NCBI GenBank assembly: GCA_024704765.1
Contig: JAKMXF010000188.1
Span: 669,715-733,714 of the forward strand
DNA length: 64,000 nucleotides
From: Oopsacas minuta
Lineage: Eukaryota; Porifera; Hexactinellida; Lyssacinosida; Leucopsacidae
Reading direction: 5' to 3'
Shown: piece after piece, positions 11,357 to 22,407 of the stretch
Layout: each line of letters starts with the position of its first letter
Numbering within the stretch: the first letter of the stretch is position 1
The notes under the pieces: generated by a model
The model's database searches: none
Told to the model about the DNA's origin: nothing
Seen by the model: only the letters and a program-made list of their open reading frames with translations
Position numbers and translations under genes: made by a program

Positions 11357-14300
11357 ATGGCTTCAGGTGATGTGTTCACGAATATGTTCGGTAACACCTT
11401 ACTACGAATTGAAGGTGGAGTAACTAAGGAGATCGAAACATCTACTCTAATCAAAGACGGAGTAATCGCACTCTACTTTTCTGCTCATTGGTGTCCCCCC
11501 TGTCGTACCTTCACTCCTACTCTAGGTGATTGGTACAAAAAACTAACTTCTGGAAGTTTGAAAGATAAACTCGAGATTGTCTTTCTCAGCTCTGATCAGA
11601 GTGAAGAAGAGTTTAAAGACTACTACTCTAGCATGCCCTGGTGTGCTCTCCCCTATTCAGACAGGGAGAAGAAGGTTGATATTTATCTGTACTGTCATTA
11701 GCTTTATTGATTGATATATCTATTTATTTCTTAGGCTGAGCTTTCTAAGAAATTCGGTATCAAAGGTATTCCTTCTCTCATATTCCTGAACGCACAGAAC
11801 GGGAAAATAATAACACGTGAGGGGAGAGAGGTTGTGAATGAGGACCCAGAGGGGGAACAGTTCCCCTGGAAGCCAAAGTCAATTTCTGAAGTCCTCTCTT
11901 GCCTGGAAGACAAACTTGTCGACAATAAGGGAGGACAGTATAAGCTCTCTGAGATACGAAAAGATAAATATCTAGCTCTTTATATTTCAGCTCATTGGGT
12001 GGGTAGCTATATGAAATATACTGGATCCCAGTTATAAGAGACAGTAGGTCTCCGTCTAGAATACATATTCCCCTCCGGGTATGAACTTTTCGATGCCCTG
12101 ACGTCATATTCATTAGGTTCTACTGCAGTGGTTTTCCAAATGTCTTGAATTTATGATGAATATATGATGTTAGGACGGGACGCTAGGGGCGTTTGAAAAA
12201 TAAATAGGCTTAGAGACGGGTTGCGATCAAAAGCTCCGGAACACTATTCTATTGTATATTGAATTTTTGATACGTAATATAATTCTACAGTGTCCTCCTT
12301 GTAAAGTATTCACTCCTAAGCTAGTGGAGGCCTACCAGAAGCATCAGGACAAAGGTTTTGAAGTAATTTTCATATCGTTTGACAGAGATGAAGAAAGTTT
12401 TAAAGATTATTTCGAAACCATGCCATGGAAATCTGCCAATTACGCTGATGCGAACAAACTCGGACCAAAGATAGCAAGGAGATTTGGAGTGAAGGGTAAA
12501 TATTCTCTAATTTGCTTGTTTGTTGATTATTATGTGTTTATCTTTATTCATATATACATAGGTATTCCTACTCTTGTGTTAATGGATAAAAATCTTGAAG
12601 TAATTAACCAGAACGCGAGATCTTTCATAGAGCATGATGAGAAGTTTGAGGTAATAATTCGTATTTATTATATGCTGAATGATTAGCATTGATACTATGC
12701 TATATGACTTTCTAATTACAATTTATCATATATAGTGGGTATTACTTATAAGAACATATCGGTTATAAGAATATATCGGTTATAAGAATATACTTTGATA
12801 TTCCCAAGGGTGTTATCATCAGCGATAACCACTAGGCCGGATCGAGAAAAGTATACATCGTCGCTTCAACTTCTACCTAAGGCAAAAGTTGCCTTTACTC
12901 TTTTCCAGGAAAATGCGAGACATAAATTTGAAAATATTTCGAGTTGACCCTTGCAGTTTTATATTTTTGCTGTGTCACTTTCGCAAACTTGACTTTAAAT
13001 TGTCCGAATTTTCTAATTCCTTTGACTTAGCCCCTATAGATATATTATTTGGTAATAGTAAGTCGCATATTTGCTTTCGAATGATGTATTAGGCTAATTT
13101 CCATGTCCAAAGGTACTCAAGTTGTCAATATATCTTTTGCATATTCTATCATACCCTAATAATATTATCCACCCCCTTTTTTTCCGAAGATTTGCAAATG
13201 CATAATTCTTACAAAAAATAGCTATATCCTCACCAAACTTAGTATAATTCTGTATCTAGATCCAAATTCATCAATAGATTACCACAAAGAAATTTTACCA
13301 ACTTTCCTTATCTCTTGCTCTTAACTTAGTTGCCATTTATCTAGCATGGAATTTATGGTCAATTATTATATCTAAATAAAAACTCACTCAAATGACTCAT
13401 ATTATAGAGTGATTATATTCCTATAATTTATGTAATTTTGAATATGGTAGGATACACGCTTAGTATTGTAGTATTTCATCCTGTTTTTGGTTATCCTGGA
13501 CCCATCCCAGAAAATCTACTCCCGATAAAACTAGATCTATACAATCATTATAGTATGCTTAGAAATGAAGATTCTAAATCAACTAGAGATGATATAGCGA
13601 AAGAATTAACTGAGGTATTAGTGCGTATCTATAATTTGGCTTCCATACCCACAAAATCAGAGCTCCAAATATATCAGTACATCATTTCTGATATTATCGA
13701 GAGAGCTAAATATTACAGAAAAGTATCCAAAACAAGCAATATCCTGACGGTATCCAGCCTATAATTCCGAATTCAATGTCTTGTTCGACGTCTCAAGTTG
13801 CAAATGCCAAATACAAGAAGAAAAAAGTTTTGCTCTCTCGATAATATCAGAAATGATGTACTGATATATTTGGAGCTCTGATTTTGTGGGTATGGAAGCC
13901 AAATTATAGATACGCACTAATACCTCAGTTAATTCTTTCGCTATATCATCTCTAGTTGATTTAGAATCTTCATTTCTAAGCATACTATAATGATTGTATA
14001 GATCTAGTTTTATCGGGAGTAGATTTTCTGGGATGGGTCCAGGATAACCAAAAACAGGATGAAATACTACAATACTAAGCGTGTATCCTACCATATTCAA
14101 AATTACATAAATTATAGGAATATAATCACTCTATAATATGAGTCATTTGAGTGAGTTTTTATTTAGATATAATAATTGACCATAAATTCCATGCTAGATA
14201 AATGGCAACTAAGTTAAGAGCAAGAGATAAGGAAAGTTGGTAAAATTTCTTTGTGGTAATCTATTGATGAATTTGGATCTAGATACAGAATTATACTAAG

Positions 14301-16326
14301 TTTGGTGAGGATATAGCTATTTTTTGTAAGAATTATGCATTTGCAAATCTTCGGAAAAAAAGGGGGTGGATAATATTATTAGGGTATGATAGAATATGCA
14401 AAAGATATATTGACAACTTGAGTACCTTTGGACATGGAAATTAGCCTAATACATCATTCGAAAGCAAATATGCGACTTACTATTACCAAATAATATATCT
14501 ATAGGGGCTAAGTCAAAGGAATTAGAAAATTCGGACAATTTAAAGTCAAGTTTGCGAAAGTGACACAGCAAAAATATAAAACTGCAAGGGTCAACTCGAA
14601 ATATTTTCAAATTTATGTCTCGCATTTTCCTGGAAAAGAGTAAAGGCAACTTTTGCCTTAGGTAGAAGTTGAAGCGACGATGTATACTTTTCTCGATCCG
14701 GCCTAATAACCACTGTATTGTCATTTCACTTCAACACTGATCATGAATGAATTAACAAATCCGGATACGTATTATACGGTATTGCTTTGAATAAGTGCCG
14801 GGGGTAGCACTACACGAAATAAGTAACCGCCAGAGCGCTTATTCAGAGCAATACGAAGGGCATTAGGATCGTACGATCACGATCGCGATACTTTTTTGAC
14901 GATCTGGCGACGATCGGCAACCATTGTTTTATTAAGGATCGGATGTAAGATCGCAATCCTTTTTTGCACAAAAATTTTCGATCATATTTTCGATCATTTT
15001 TGTACTTTGAATGCTACTATCATTAGCGTTTTGTATACTTAGGTTATTGTTCCAAATTTGTGTTCAACAATCAGTAATATTCGTTCGTAGAATGCGTTGA
15101 TTCTCCACCTAAGTTTCTTTTGGCATAAGAAATGATGTAACTATCAAAAATATATGTCTTGAATATTACACAAACGATCGGAAAAATGATCGAGATCGGG
15201 ATCGCGATCGTTTTGAGATAAGGATCTTGATCGGGATCGCGATCTTGTTTAACACGATCGACTAATGCCTTAGTAATACGTTACACTAATAACGCTATTT
15301 GTAATATACAATTGACAACAGCTATCTCGAACACAAAGAGCAGTTCAACTGTAATCCAAATATTATAAGTATAGGATGCTGATTTCTCTTTAGAGTTCGA
15401 GTTAGGGAAGTACGTATATCTGAACCCTGCATAGCAGTATTCCTTAATTTTATTTACTTATAGAATTTTCCATGGAGTGCTAATATCTGTACTACTCTCA
15501 ATTCTGAAAAGGATTTTGCTTATCTAGTTAGTCACCCAGCTGTTCTCTACACAGTATCAGGTGAGTAGTAGCAATAGACCATTTGGATCGATTCAAAAAA
15601 GGTAAAGTGTAATCTCGTTTGAGTAATTCCATCTTTCCCCAAAGGTTAACGCATGTTACCTCTATATCCCTATTGTCATGTCTACCTACCTACCTCCACC
15701 TCCTCTGCATTTAAGAATACATAATATATTCTCCAATCTTTAAAATTATAACTTTATTGAGTATTGGGCTACTGTTATTTATAGAGATTCAGCTCCACCC
15801 CCGCATCTGATTTAGCCTACTAATAATCAATATACTCAGTGTAATTCAGCTATTGGGTGTATAAGCTAGTTAAGAATACAATAGAGATGACGTCTAGAAT
15901 ATTATAATATTAAAATTGACATTTATATATTTTATGAATGAACCAATTTTCCCGTTGATTGTCACAAAATAAATAATTTTGTAATTAATCCTTCCTACCT
16001 TTCATACACATATTTATCAAACAGATGAATCGAAGTTTAACGAAGCTATGCAAATCCTGGATGCTGTCAGTAAGAAATTCATTGCTAACAAACCTCGGGA
16101 CGCAATAATCAATTTCTTCTGCTATGTCGATGACGAAAAGGCTAACAGTGCATGTAAGGAGTTCTTCCACAAGGGGTGTGGTGGTGTAGCAAATCAGGTG
16201 TTTATAATAGACCCTCAAGAGCAGATGAAGAACAAAGAACCTATCACAAAACTAGATGTGGACTCAATCTACACTCAAGCAATGTCGTACATTGAGGGAG
16301 AGCTCGATATGGTTAAAGTCGACTAA
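11357..16326 (+). CDS. NXN: Nucleoredoxin
   Basis: Nucleoredoxin is a thioredoxin-fold oxidoreductase; in vertebrates it holds Dishevelled in Wnt signalling in a redox-dependent way. Exons 11357-11674, 11735-11998, 12291-12495, 12562-12650, 15464-15560 and 16025-16326 join in frame to 424 residues (human about 435). There are three thioredoxin-like modules. Modules 1 and 2 each carry [10 protein letters not shown] or [10 protein letters not shown], the second WCPPC being split across the exon 2/3 junction. Family phrases follow: [45 protein letters not shown], and a second FPW in exon 5. The third module has no CxxC pair, as in the family. Vertebrate NXN has lost the first active site, so two intact sites look ancestral. 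Intron 4 (12651-15463) carries the giant palindrome and other repeats. Confidence 0.95.
12733..14715. mobile_element. TA-flanked MITE split by a later insertion
   Basis: The left end TAGTGGGTATTACTTATAAG starts after TA at 12731-12732. The right end reads ...CGATAACCACTG before TA at 14716-14717, and its reverse complement CAGTGGTTATCG pairs with the left end. Removing 12833-14705 and one copy of ATAACCAC restores a 102-bp element. Inside are two and a half 17-bp repeats of TATAAGAAYATATCGGT at 12747-12794. Its relatives are at 60705, 38918 and 42736. Confidence 0.75.
12833..14705. mobile_element. 1,873-bp near-perfect palindromic (foldback) element
   Basis: The left arm 12833-13706 and right arm 13832-14705 are both 874 bp and read as reverse complements with no difference in the stretches compared. 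The loop is 13707-13831 (125 bp). The ends are TAGGCCGGATCG and CGATCCGGCCTA. An exact 8-bp duplication ATAACCAC flanks it at 12825-12832 and 14706-14713. Each arm holds the same open frame of about 90 codons (13438 rightward and 14100 leftward) with [14 protein letters not shown] and LASIPTKSE. This recalls a conserved region of unclassified transposon-linked proteins in invertebrates, an unverified memory. An 8-bp duplication fits hAT or P-like transposition. The near-identical arms imply recent origin or gene conversion. If transcribed within nucleoredoxin pre-mRNA it would fold into long double-stranded RNA. Confidence 0.9.
14777..14855. mobile_element. Small inverted-repeat element
   Basis: The left end CGGTATTGCTTTGAATAAGT and the right end, reverse-complemented, CGTATTGCTCTGAATAAGCG form an imperfect inverted repeat of about 20 bp around a 35-bp centre. 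The left side follows TA. It is read as a tiny MITE in nucleoredoxin intron 4. Its right border is uncertain because the next element begins within a few bases. Confidence 0.55.
14859..15269. repeat. GATC-rich inverted element
   Basis: The ends are GGCATTAGGATCG and CGATCGACTAATGCC, sharing GGCATTAG as an inverted repeat. Both ends are packed with GATC words (for example GATCACGATCGCGATAC on the left, GATCGGGATCGCGATC twice on the right), while the centre is ordinary AT-rich sequence. No clear target duplication is seen. It probably is a non-autonomous transposon with repeated subterminal protein-binding words. Confidence 0.6.
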
Positions 16327-16655
16327 GTAAATTCTACCAAATATATATGTATGCGAGTGGTATTTCCTTTTAGTTAGCGGAGTGTATAGATATACTTTAT
16401 TTGAAGCTTATATTCTATCTAGTAGCTAGGCAACGTATAGTTTTTACCTAGCTTATATTTTCTGGAACTTTAATCATATATTAGACTTAGTGTTATCGTG
16501 TGTATTTAGGCCTTAATCTGTCTATTGATGAATTAGTTGAGAGTAGTTATGCATATATTTGGATATATTAGATTAAGGAAATTGTAGAAACTTCCAAATT
16601 GTATTGGAATTATAATATAAACAGTGGAAGTTATCAACTAATCATGTATTACCAC

Positions 16656-16717
16656 CAGGGTTGCTGTGGGAATGTGATGGGAATGGGAATTGAAATTCCT
16701 TTCCCACGGCAACCCTG
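16656..16717. mobile_element. 62-bp hAT-like MITE
   Basis: The terminal repeats CAGGGTTGCTGTGGGAA and TTCCCACGGCAACCCTG pair with one mismatch. The flanks are ATTACCAC (16648-16655) and ATTGCCAC (16718-16725), an 8-bp duplication with one change. The interior is only 28 bp, so it is close to two ends joined. Confidence 0.75.
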
Positions 16718-16934
16718 ATTGCCACTTCTGTAGTATGTTCAAATATCATATGGTTTGTTTTCCGATAAATATATGACAAGCATTAAGTTAAACTGGATAT
16801 ACAGTGTTTTTGACTATTTCTTTACTAGCAACTCGTATTTTGATTTACGATATATTTGTGGCTTTGATTCATGTACTTTTTAGTAGTATGTATTTTTAAC
16901 AAAGTTTTTAAGCGATGCGACCTAATGTTGTGTT

Positions 16935-17236
16935 CAGAGGCTTAGCTAGGGTGCGACACATTAAATTACGTGTGCTCACCAAAATGAAATTGAAATGTAT
17001 TACGGATGCGGCCAGTAGCTCATATGACTGAGGTTGTTGTCAAAAATCCGGGAGGGGGCTTGTAAAATCAAAAGTGATAAATTCAGGCAAATATCCTGGA
17101 AATCGAGCATTTTCAGGGAAATTCTGGGGGAATACCCCCGGATTCCTTAGAGGGAACACTGGATGCGGAATTTCCGTACCTGCGCCACTTTGTTGCACCT
17201 ATTCCGCACTATCGTGTGGTCCTAGCTACGCCTCTG
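16935..17236. mobile_element. Probable hAT-like MITE with CAGAGGC ends
   Basis: The left end CAGAGGCTTAGCTAGGG and the right end CCTAGCTACGCCTCTG form an inverted repeat of a type common among animal hAT MITEs. I find no matching 8-bp flanks, so either the borders have decayed or two separate ends lie side by side. Confidence 0.5.
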
Positions 17237-17608
17237 TCTCCACCTTCTGCTCCTAATTCCTAATATGTTACATAATTCTATAAATGAAAGACTCACAGCT
17301 TTATGTGGTATAGCGTGCCCTACGTAGAGCACAGATAGAGAAATTGAAGGTATAAATGATGCCACCAGTGACAATCTAGTATTAATTAGTATTGGAATAT
17401 CAATCAAACTGATAACTATTTTCTTATGAAAATATTCGAATTCAGATTCAATCGTGAGTTACTGGCTCCTAAACGTCCTTATTTACGTGTGTCTGCCTAA
17501 GTGAATTTCGGACCACAACAGTATTAAATGCTGAATTACAATTTTTACTGTACAGACTAATACAATTACATTGTATAGTGGCTCAGTTCAAAAATGGTTG
17601 ACTTAGTA

Positions 17609-17690
17609 CAGCGGTTCCCAACCTGGGGTTCATGGACCCCTTGGTCTTTAGTGATCCACGGAAGATGCCAGGGGGTCCACAGAATGTGTT
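17609..17690 (+). mobile_element. Left end of a hAT-like MITE (CAGCGGTTCCCAACC)
   Basis: CAGCGGTTCCCAACCTGGGG followed by CATGGACCCC matches the end type seen complete at 10078-10170. No right end is visible, so the copy is truncated and its right border is arbitrary. Confidence 0.5.
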
Positions 17691-18097
17691 TGTTTTTACA
17701 ATTGGGCATAAATGCATAAAATTAGTTCTGGTGGAGTGTTTGTAATTTAATTAGAACTGGAATGTATTTGTATTTTCTTAGTTAAAATAGATATAGCATA
17801 ATTTCAATAATCCACTAAAATTAATTCGGTAAAATTTAAGTCGGCACCAGTCGGTGATTTTATGGTTCAAAATGATTCTTATTATTTTAGGCCAAAATCT
17901 ACCATATTTGGGTGTTTATGTGTTGGGATAACTACACTCATTATCCTTACATACAAATATCTATGTAATACTCTCCTGTGTTTGTTTATCACTTTATCAC
18001 TTGCCACTGAATTGTCACTCCACAAGTTTTGTTCAATTTATACCCAAAATTAAGATTGTTCTATCGCTCGTATATTAGCAAATTGACATTATTATCA

Positions 18098-20293
18098 ATG
18101 TCTAGTACCTCACACGCGTATCCACAGAGCTCAAGTCCAGCTGATCTGAGTGATGTTCATATTCTGCATAATGCTCAGTTATTAGTAAAAGAACCATGGA
18201 CTGCAAACAATGAAGGTATATCTCGAGGTGCTAAAATAAAATGGCTTGCTCAAATATGTCGTGGTAGAAAATTACAAAAAGATGCATTTATATTGAATCC
18301 TAATTGGCAAGAGGATATTCTCGTAGAGGTGCGTATCCTTCAAAAGCTCCAGCACACTTCTCTCTGCCACTATTTAGGTTTATTCTTCCCACCTGGTTCT
18401 ACCAGTCAGAAGATGCCTTATTTTGTATACGAGAATATTGGGTATCCGTTAAATCTGTACTTATATGAGAACGGGGCCGAACTACAGCCCCGAGTAAAAT
18501 CCGGTATTGCACTTGATATTTGCTCTGGCTTATCTTTCCTACATAGTAGGCAGGTGGTGCATCGTGGTATGTGTCCGGAAGCAGTTAACATTTATCAGAG
18601 CGGAGATTTCATGCGAGCTAAGATTACAGATCTCGGTGTAGCACGGTGTATTTCTGTGACAGCTCAACTTATTGGGAGCAAACATCAACCTTATATACCC
18701 TTAGAAGGTAAGGATCCAGACTATACACTACAACCTTCATGGGATGTGTATTCGTTTGGTATACTAGTTCTAGAATTATTAACTCAAGAAAAACCGCTAG
18801 GAGTAGAGACATTTATCGTGGATCCACAAACAAAGCATCAAGATGAAAAGTTCATTAAAGTTAGTCCGACTGAGCACATCCATATGTTACTTAGAATTGT
18901 TATGAAGGTACCAATGTATGTGCAGTATGGTTATCTAATACAAGAGTGTGTAAAATCTGATTATCAAAATAGGCCACTTACGATGTTTATTTTAGAAAAA
19001 ATACAAGAGATGCCAATTCAACAAGAAATGTTAAAAAACCAACTCAATCAAAGAGGTCCTACCAAAACAAACACTTTACCCTCCCCCTTACAGATTGATA
19101 AACAAGATAACGTTCCTAAATATGACGATCATATGCAGTATACTCTTTTGCAGTCTCCTTCTACTAACGGAACTACCAGTTTTGTGAATCCTATGACAAT
19201 AACAGATAATTTGAATTTATCAATGAACCACAAAATAGCACAAGATAACTTATTGAAACGATCTCTTTCAGAAGATGTAAGTGAATCTGTTGATAAGAGT
19301 ATTGGTCAGATTAGAAGGATGTCTGCACATTCTCAGGAGCATGATCATGTAGTTAACGAAGCAGAAGATTTCATATATTTATCACAATATCTAAGAGATA
19401 ATAGACATAGAAAATTACCGACCACGTTTGGACGTTGTATAGCATTAATCCACGACAACAAATTAGTATTATATGAGATAACTCAGGGAGAAATGTATGT
19501 CCTGGAGCCGAAAACGCAACAATGGAATGTTTTAGCCGACAAAATGCCCGTACGTCTGGGCGGGATCTGTGTGTATGGATCTAGGTTATATGTATTAGGC
19601 GGGTTTATAAAATCTAAAGGTGGATATGAAAATGCTGAGCAAAACAAACATATTTTCTGGTGTAAAATGACTGATAAAGATAATAAAGTTGTTCGATCAG
19701 ACCTTCCTGATACGTTATACTGCCATAAAGTGCCCTCTGTTGCTGTCTATAATGACTTCATACTTGTTATAGGAGGTGATACAAAGCGCAATTCTATTGA
19801 GGTCTACGACCCTAGACATGACCATTGGTACTTAAACACGTATATACCAAGCGACTCCAGAGGCAGTTTGGTTATAATGTCAGCTTGTGTTCGCGAAAAT
19901 TTATTATATCTAGCTCTGACTGATGAAAGGTCTCCTCCTACGTATATGTACAGTAGTTGTCTAGACACACTGTCTCAAGTTAAGAATAACACTCTAACAT
20001 GGAACAGATTCAATTCGCGAATACCTACTTGTAGTCCTAGACTAATTAGTTCAAAGAGTAAGATGTATGCTGTGGGAGGTGGTGGAGATTTCTCACGAAC
20101 TTCCTATGCTAAAGATGTGTATGGTTGGGATGAAGATGAGGATACCTGGGTGAAGACGACCTCTCTGAAGCAGGAGAGGAAATGCTGTGGAGTGTGCACT
20201 TTATTTGATGGGTCTATCTATGTTGCAGGGGGGAATTCGTACATGGAAACTCCTGATTACTTAGATATACAAGAGCTAGCGTTAATTCATTAA
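18098..20293 (+). CDS. Pseudokinase (TKL-like) fused to kelch repeats
   Basis: This is an intronless frame of 731 residues starting at ATG 18098; the open frame extends upstream only from non-ATG codons. Residues 25-310 have a protein-kinase fold: an EVRILQKLQH helix-C region, YENIGYPLNLYLYE hinge, LDICSGLSFLHS, then VVHRGMCPEAVNI where HRD should be, ITDLGVAR in place of DFG, WDVYSFGILVLELLT, and NRP. The catalytic Asp of HRD is Gly157 and the following Lys is missing, so phosphotransfer is unlikely. Residues 310-420 are a polar linker. Residues 425-731 hold kelch blades with VLGGF, LVIGGD, AVGGGG and VAGGN. I do not know a named orthologue. A scaffold or substrate adaptor role is inference. 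AATAAA lies at 20374-20379, 80 bp after the stop. Confidence 0.85.
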   Translation: MSSTSHAYPQSSSPADLSDVHILHNAQLLVKEPWTANNEGISRGAKIKWLAQICRGRKLQKDAFILNPNWQEDILVEVRILQKLQHTSLCHYLGLFFPPGSTSQKMPYFVYENIGYPLNLYLYENGAELQPRVKSGIALDICSGLSFLHSRQVVHRGMCPEAVNIYQSGDFMRAKITDLGVARCISVTAQLIGSKHQPYIPLEGKDPDYTLQPSWDVYSFGILVLELLTQEKPLGVETFIVDPQTKHQDEKFIKVSPTEHIHMLLRIVMKVPMYVQYGYLIQECVKSDYQNRPLTMFILEKIQEMPIQQEMLKNQLNQRGPTKTNTLPSPLQIDKQDNVPKYDDHMQYTLLQSPSTNGTTSFVNPMTITDNLNLSMNHKIAQDNLLKRSLSEDVSESVDKSIGQIRRMSAHSQEHDHVVNEAEDFIYLSQYLRDNRHRKLPTTFGRCIALIHDNKLVLYEITQGEMYVLEPKTQQWNVLADKMPVRLGGICVYGSRLYVLGGFIKSKGGYENAEQNKHIFWCKMTDKDNKVVRSDLPDTLYCHKVPSVAVYNDFILVIGGDTKRNSIEVYDPRHDHWYLNTYIPSDSRGSLVIMSACVRENLLYLALTDERSPPTYMYSSCLDTLSQVKNNTLTWNRFNSRIPTCSPRLISSKSKMYAVGGGGDFSRTSYAKDVYGWDEDEDTWVKTTSLKQERKCCGVCTLFDGSIYVAGGNSYMETPDYLDIQELALIH

Positions 20294-22407
20294 AAAGTTA
20301 AAGAATGAAGGAAAATTTCATTTGAATAGCTTTCATAAAATATATTAAATGGGAGGAATTTATTCTAGTAATTAATAAAGTAACAATGTATCATATCTAC
20401 ACCAAAACTCAACTCTCGATAAATATTAATCTCTACTACAATCCTATCTCTAAGTGGTGCTATATGTCAGATAGCTACTACTTGTGAACCCTAATGCATT
20501 GATATATACAGTTGTGTGTTTGTGCGTTTTGGGTAATGTTTGTAGTGATTTTATTTATTTTAGAACCATATATTGTTCGTATGTTTGTACGATTCATATT
20601 AAACACTCCCATTACTTGATTCCTGGGATGAGGATATATGTTATACCTTATCATGATTCCTAAAAAAATCAGTTTACCTTGACTAGCTGTTTGTGTTTAT
20701 GGACTTATTTACAACAAAACAAGTTTCGCATTCCGTTTTTTTTGGCGGGACGTGCCGATTTTCGAACTTGTATTGAGGGCCAATGAGGCTAATGTCCCGC
20801 TAAAACTTACAAAAGCCTAATTGTCTAGCTTTTTTGTAGTCCAGCCTCATACCCCTATATGCTACGTCTTACGATATCCCCCTATATTAGTAGTACACAA
20901 TGCGTCTCACTTTTTTCTTTATTCAGGCTGGCAAGTATGCACCCGATAACTTAGGGGAAATCCAATTTGTTCGAGATAACGAATGTACGAGTTAACGGGC
21001 ATTTGAGTTACCGGATGTTGACTGTATTAATCATCTCACATTTGTTTTCAAAATCAAACGAAATATCTCTGTGCCAACTTGGGTCCATTGCGTTTTCTTG
21101 ATATCTCCTAATCCGCTAAAGTTAAGACTACGAAAATGTATTAGTGTTTGATGGGAAGTTACATGTTGAGAGTCGATTGATCATACTGCCTTATCCAAAA
21201 TATTTGCGGAATGTGAATTATGTGGTTTTCACACCTTTCCACATTTATGTTGATTGTGTCGTAATATCTCTTCTAATTTGAGCGCTAGACATCATAAATG
21301 TGTAATTAGACAATGGAGATCCATAGGTAACGACTCCTTCAGTCAGATTTCCATATCTCAAAGCAAGGCCTGAATTTTGGACTAGGGATGTTGTTGTCGA
21401 CCGAGGTATTTATTTGATGTTTCTATATTGTAGAAACGGCGTTTGTTTGCCCGAATAAATGTATTGCACATTTGTAGTACAACAAATTATCAACCATTAT
21501 ATGCTAAAAAATCTCTGGAATGTGCCAAAATATTTGTCTAGTAATCATTTATTTGGTAATTATGTTATTGTTTAATAGCTTGTAATGGCCCGTATAAAGT
21601 TAAATATTGCATCTTTCATTTCGAATTGACTTATGAAAAGATCTTATAAACTATTATACAATATATGGAAAGGTTGTTATCATTGGTTCGTTATTGAGTT
21701 ATAGTAGGGATCGTTGATGATACACTCTCAGTCTCAGTATCCTCTAAATAAGGTTTCGACCCAATAAAATACTGATGCATTTCGCGATAACCTTATGTAA
21801 AGTGAAAAATACAAATTGACAAAATCCTTTATTGAGATTTCACCCACAACAATCATGGCTGATAATTTGAAATATGTGGCAGCTCAAATAAAACAAAAGA
21901 TTTCAGAATTTGTTAACATTATTACAAACTTCGTAGCAGATACAATGAATATTTGAGTTTGCGAAAACCAAACATTGGCACTGCCTCTTTCGTTAAATGT
22001 ACACAGATGTAAATCAAGAATCAAAGAGCTTATTAATATAAATACAATCTTTTTATCAGATTGTATTTTGGCAGTTTTGTATTTTACCTTGAAATGAATG
22101 ATAACATATTTAACATTATCCACAGCTGCAAAGTATCAAAGAAGGTGCTAATTACCAACTAAATTCTTTCTCTACGAAAATGGGCATATTCCTGTCATGT
22201 TTAATATGGACCAAAATTGTTCTACAAATATTTAATGGCATAATACACTGTTTCCGCAATATAGAAGCCACTAATAAAATACTTTCATCTTCCACTCCAC
22301 CCTTACTGAATTCCACTCGTTACTCTGAGGCCTTATATGTTTTGAATTAGTCCTTATTAATTGAATCCTGTATTTCATACACATTTAGTTATAGCCATTA
22401 AACAAGC
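20294..22407. other. Intergenic region, pseudokinase-kelch gene to IFT52
   Basis: There is no supported gene in this 2.1 kb. Near 20740-20815 GGCGGGAC and GTCCCGC face each other in an inverted arrangement. The right end of a CAGT-type MITE finishes at 21024 before TA (reverse complement CAGTCAACATCCGGTAACTC). A GGCTGGCAAGTATG phrase at about 20927-20941 recurs at 45190 and 58160 and looks like another element end. The remainder is AT-rich. Confidence 0.55.

Larger units (their letters stand above)
16327..18097. other. Intergenic region, nucleoredoxin to pseudokinase-kelch gene
   Basis: No gene is supported. The stretch holds a 62-bp hAT-like MITE (16656-16717), a longer CAGAGGC-ended element (16935-17236), a half element beginning at 17609, and a block near 17770-17850 related to 10340-10440. 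The rest is AT-rich and should contain the nucleoredoxin 3' UTR and the promoter of the next gene, which I cannot place. Confidence 0.55.

Noticed and set aside
13438-14100. Two host genes facing each other
   Set aside because: They are the two arms of one palindromic element and encode the same fragment.
18029-18097. N-terminal extension of the pseudokinase-kelch protein
   Set aside because: The extra 23 codons begin with TTG; the first in-frame ATG is 18098 in a reasonable context.
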